Below are positions 62,175 to 64,000 of a DNA stretch of 64,000 nucleotides, piece by piece; positions within the stretch are counted from its first letter, which is position 1; each line of letters opens with the position of its first letter. Below the pieces are notes generated by a model. The model had not been told where the DNA came from, did no database searches, and saw only the letters and a program-made list of their open reading frames with translations. The stretch is from Leptospira fluminis (GTDB taxonomy: Bacteria > Spirochaetota > Leptospiria > Leptospirales > Leptospiraceae): contig NZ_RQEV01000015.1 in assembly GCF_004771275.1 (NCBI RefSeq), forward strand, positions 124,001-188,000, in the 5' to 3' direction. Position numbers and translations under genes: made by a program.

Positions 62175-62453
62175 ATGGAATTTCTGCTTCAGCTCGAAGA
62201 AATCCTAAAAAGAAGGAAGGCGGACCTCCCGGAGAAATCCTATACGGCGGACCTCTTTCGAGGCGGGGTAGATCGGATCCTGAAGAAGATTGGGGAAGAA
62301 GCTGGAGAAGTCATTATCGCCGCCAAAAACGCGGACCAGAAAGAACTCACCCACGAGGCTGCGGACCTTTTATTTCATCTACAGGTGCTATTGGTGGAAC
62401 GAGGGCTATCTCTTACGGACATCGTTTCGGAACTACACAAGCGCCATTCCTGA
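62175..62453 (+). CDS. hisE: Phosphoribosyl-ATP pyrophosphatase
   Basis: This 92-residue stand-alone HisE cleaves pyrophosphate from phosphoribosyl-ATP in the second step of histidine synthesis. The all-helical MazG-like signature is present: [31 protein letters not shown] with the metal-binding EExxE and [17 protein letters not shown]. Its length fits free HisE (85-110). AGGGGGAAAG precedes the ATG. It is isolated from other his genes here. Confidence 0.92.
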   Translation: MEFLLQLEEILKRRKADLPEKSYTADLFRGGVDRILKKIGEEAGEVIIAAKNADQKELTHEAADLLFHLQVLLVERGLSLTDIVSELHKRHS

Positions 62454-62507
62454 ATTTTCTACTTCCCGCTTTCGAACTCGTCGATTCTCGGAAGGCGCGT
62501 GCCGGAC

Positions 62508-63257
62508 TTAGAGGATTCCAAGATCCGAGCAGTACCGGCTGAAACGTTCCAGACCTTCCCTATCCGAATCGGTGATTTCGTAATGCAGTTCTTGGGTTAG
62601 GTAAGTGCGGACCAGGTCGGAAGGAAGGCGACTCTCTTTGTTTATGATTTCCTCAATATGGGTTTGTCCGTAGTTTAAGGAGTCTAAAAAAAAGGAATCG
62701 GGAAGTTCCAGAGGTTTCTTAGAGGCCCATAACGCGAAGATAAAGGAAGTCCCCGTGACTTCGTACCACCAACCTGCCAAATCCTTGACCTCGTAAATTT
62801 CGGGATCCCATTCCGCAAAGAGTGCGTTATCGCCGAAGAGCATGTGGGATCCTCTTCCTAAAGCGATTTCTTCCCTGATAATCTTAGGATCGGTAGGGGC
62901 AACCTCGGGCAAATGACCGGATTCGATATGGACTAAAACACGAACCAAGGCCATACTGGTTCTCGATCCGTTATCGGTGAGTATCCTGAACGGAGGGTAA
63001 GGTTCCTTCTTATTTCTAAAGAACTTGATGGACCGGACCTTTTCTTTCGCGCAGACACCGACTTTCATGGAAACGGAAAGAACTTCGGAGTTCCTGAGGC
63101 ATTCGATGGAGGAGATCAGGCCTACATCCACCAATCCGCGTAATAGGTAGTCTTTCAATAGGGAAGGATTTTCCGGAATCACAGTGTGACCGGGATTATG
63201 TTCAAAACCCCAGGTCAAAGGTCTTGCATTCAGGTGTTTAACGATACCGATTTTCAC
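62508..63257 (-). CDS. mqnA: Chorismate dehydratase of the futalosine menaquinone pathway
   Basis: This 249-residue periplasmic-binding-like fold enzyme converts chorismate to 3-enolpyruvyl-benzoate, the first committed step of the futalosine route. Motifs: [16 protein letters not shown] at the N-terminus, [32 protein letters not shown] and [11 protein letters not shown]. No signal peptide, consistent with a cytoplasmic enzyme. Length within the MqnA range (about 240-290). MqnA and MqnD share the fold; LNARPL is more MqnA-like. Confidence 0.85.
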   Translation of the reverse strand: MKIGIVKHLNARPLTWGFEHNPGHTVIPENPSLLKDYLLRGLVDVGLISSIECLRNSEVLSVSMKVGVCAKEKVRSIKFFRNKKEPYPPFRILTDNGSRTSMALVRVLVHIESGHLPEVAPTDPKIIREEIALGRGSHMLFGDNALFAEWDPEIYEVKDLAGWWYEVTGTSFIFALWASKKPLELPDSFFLDSLNYGQTHIEEIINKESRLPSDLVRTYLTQELHYEITDSDREGLERFSRYCSDLGIL

Positions 63258-63382
63258 TCTCGATTTTCCGGATTCTACTTTTGACCGTCGTTAATAGCCA
63301 AAAAACCTGCCGCAAGAATCCCATCCAGAAAAATTAGCTTTTTCCTTTTCTTTTCAAACTCCATTCCCGACTGTATTCCAGG

Positions 63383-63697
63383 ATGGGAAATGCCCGTCGG
63401 ATACTAGTGATGAGCGGAAAAGAACGCGTCGTAATCTCCTTGAACTACGAGGTCCTAAACGGAGATCACGAGAATTTACGCGCTTTTCTCAATTCTCATT
63501 TGGAAGGAAGTCCTTCTCTAGTCGTCTTGGATCTCCAAGAAGTGCAGGTTCTCACTTCCATCGCCTTAGGAGCATTGGTAGCTTTTGCAAACCGCTTAAG
63601 AAGCCAAGGGACGAGATTGGAAACCGTCAACGTTTCTCCCAAACTTTTAGAAATTATAAAAATTGTTTCCTTAGACCAGACCTTAGGAATTCGCTGA
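63383..63697 (+). CDS. STAS-domain anti-sigma factor antagonist
   Basis: The 104-residue protein (or 95 from the internal ATG at 63410, MSGKERVVISL) is a single STAS domain: VISLNYEVLNGDHENLRAFL, LVVLDLQEVQVLTSIALGALVAFANRLRSQG. The phosphorylatable serine is in LTSIALGAL. Such proteins are switched by a kinase and a SpoIIE phosphatase; two such phosphatases occur in this window, but pairing is not shown. It is 3 bases before cheR, so a chemotaxis-linked role is possible. Confidence 0.83.
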   Translation: MGNARRILVMSGKERVVISLNYEVLNGDHENLRAFLNSHLEGSPSLVVLDLQEVQVLTSIALGALVAFANRLRSQGTRLETVNVSPKLLEIIKIVSLDQTLGIR

Positions 63698-63700
63698 TTC

Positions 63701-64000
63701 ATGGAAGATACATTTTCTCATTTGACCCAGATTACGGACGATGAATTTCATTTTGTTAAAGAACTAATGCATAAGGAGACCGGGATTTTTCTGGCGGATC
63801 ACAAAAAAATCATGGTCCAGTCCAGGTTGAACTCCCGAGCTAGATTCCACAAAATGGCGAGCGTTTCGGATTATATCCGTGCTCTTCAGGCGGATCGGAA
63901 ATTTTTTAATAGTGAATTAACGGAACTCATTAATCGAATCACTACGAACAAGACCGATTTTTTCCGGGAGAATCATCATTTCGAATTTCTTAAAAACGTT
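63701..64000 (+). CDS. cheR: Chemotaxis protein methyltransferase CheR (N-terminal part, cut by the window edge)
   Basis: The frame opens at ATG 63701 and runs 100 codons to the edge of the window. The N-terminal helical domain of CheR is recognisable ([33 protein letters not shown]) and leads to the diagnostic [23 protein letters not shown]. The full enzyme methylates glutamates of chemoreceptors with SAM. It starts 3 bases after the STAS gene and is probably in the same operon. Confidence 0.88.
   Translation, partial: MEDTFSHLTQITDDEFHFVKELMHKETGIFLADHKKIMVQSRLNSRARFHKMASVSDYIRALQADRKFFNSELTELINRITTNKTDFFRENHHFEFLKNV

Overview
The window looks like chromosome from a spirochaete of the family Leptospiraceae, most likely a Leptospira with fairly high G+C. 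This is inferred from gene content and style: many short lipoproteins with loose lipoboxes (LENC, NWNC, LSGC, VFSC), duplicated small lipoproteins, GAF-SpoIIE phosphatases, a futalosine-route mqnA, a Wzm/Wzt exporter, and a chemotaxis STAS-CheR pair. No rRNA, tRNA, CRISPR array, insertion sequence or phage gene was seen. Both ends cut through genes.

Region 1 (1-28.7 kb) is ordinary chromosome on both strands. It opens with a divergent TetR regulator / zinc alcohol dehydrogenase pair whose intergenic space carries two copies of a perfect ATAGAC-N6-GTCTAT operator. Next come tandem paralogous lipoproteins, a DsbA-fold protein, a DUF2817 peptidase, a GAF-GAF-SpoIIE phosphatase, a metallophosphoesterase, a MORN-repeat lipoprotein, DoxX, an FGGY kinase, an alpha/beta hydrolase, a GAF-SpoIIE-TPR phosphatase behind an unusual switchable hairpin, and an ammonium transporter. 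A compact minus-strand cytochrome c maturation operon (ccmE-ccmF-ccmH-zinc ribbon) follows; its CcmE is of the Cys (CxxxY) type and its CcmH has a CXC motif. Then come a DUF218 protein, an Mpo1-like protein, an AraC regulator coupled to a hydrolase, an SMR-like protein, a lipoprotein deacetylase, a class III CoA-transferase and two sister lipoproteins.

Region 2 (29.4-50.0 kb) is the most notable part: a 19-gene, one-strand, mostly translationally coupled biosynthetic cluster preceded by about 690 bases of AT-rich non-coding DNA. It encodes an AfsA-like hotdog enzyme, a fatty acid desaturase, an FAD amine-oxidase-like protein, an alpha/beta hydrolase, an HpaB-type flavin monooxygenase, a ureohydrolase, a PLP-barrel decarboxylase, a free-standing adenylation enzyme, an acyl carrier protein, and a fusion of an arginine-hydroxylase-like Fe/2OG oxygenase with a methyltransferase. 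It then carries a complete lux-like aldehyde module in the order luxC-luxA-luxE-luxD, followed by a threonine-dehydratase-like enzyme, an ATP-grasp ligase, a free-standing NRPS condensation domain and a 2-hydroxyacid dehydrogenase. The active-site residues of LuxA (His44, His45, Arg107), LuxC, LuxE and LuxD can be aligned from memory. There is no luxB and no flavin reductase. The simplest reading (inference) is a lipid-amino acid or arginine-derived small molecule whose fatty aldehyde is made by a LuxCDE reductase and oxidised by a LuxA-type monooxygenase; light emission is possible but unproven.

Region 3 (50.1-64 kb) returns to core chromosome: lexA, a lipoprotein-ctpA-tsaD-pssA operon, two minus-strand envelope proteins, a small gene overlapping radC, a polysaccharide exporter (wzm, wzt) with ugd, a pair of GC-rich hairpin repeats, a thioredoxin-TPR protein, hisE, mqnA, a STAS protein and the start of cheR.
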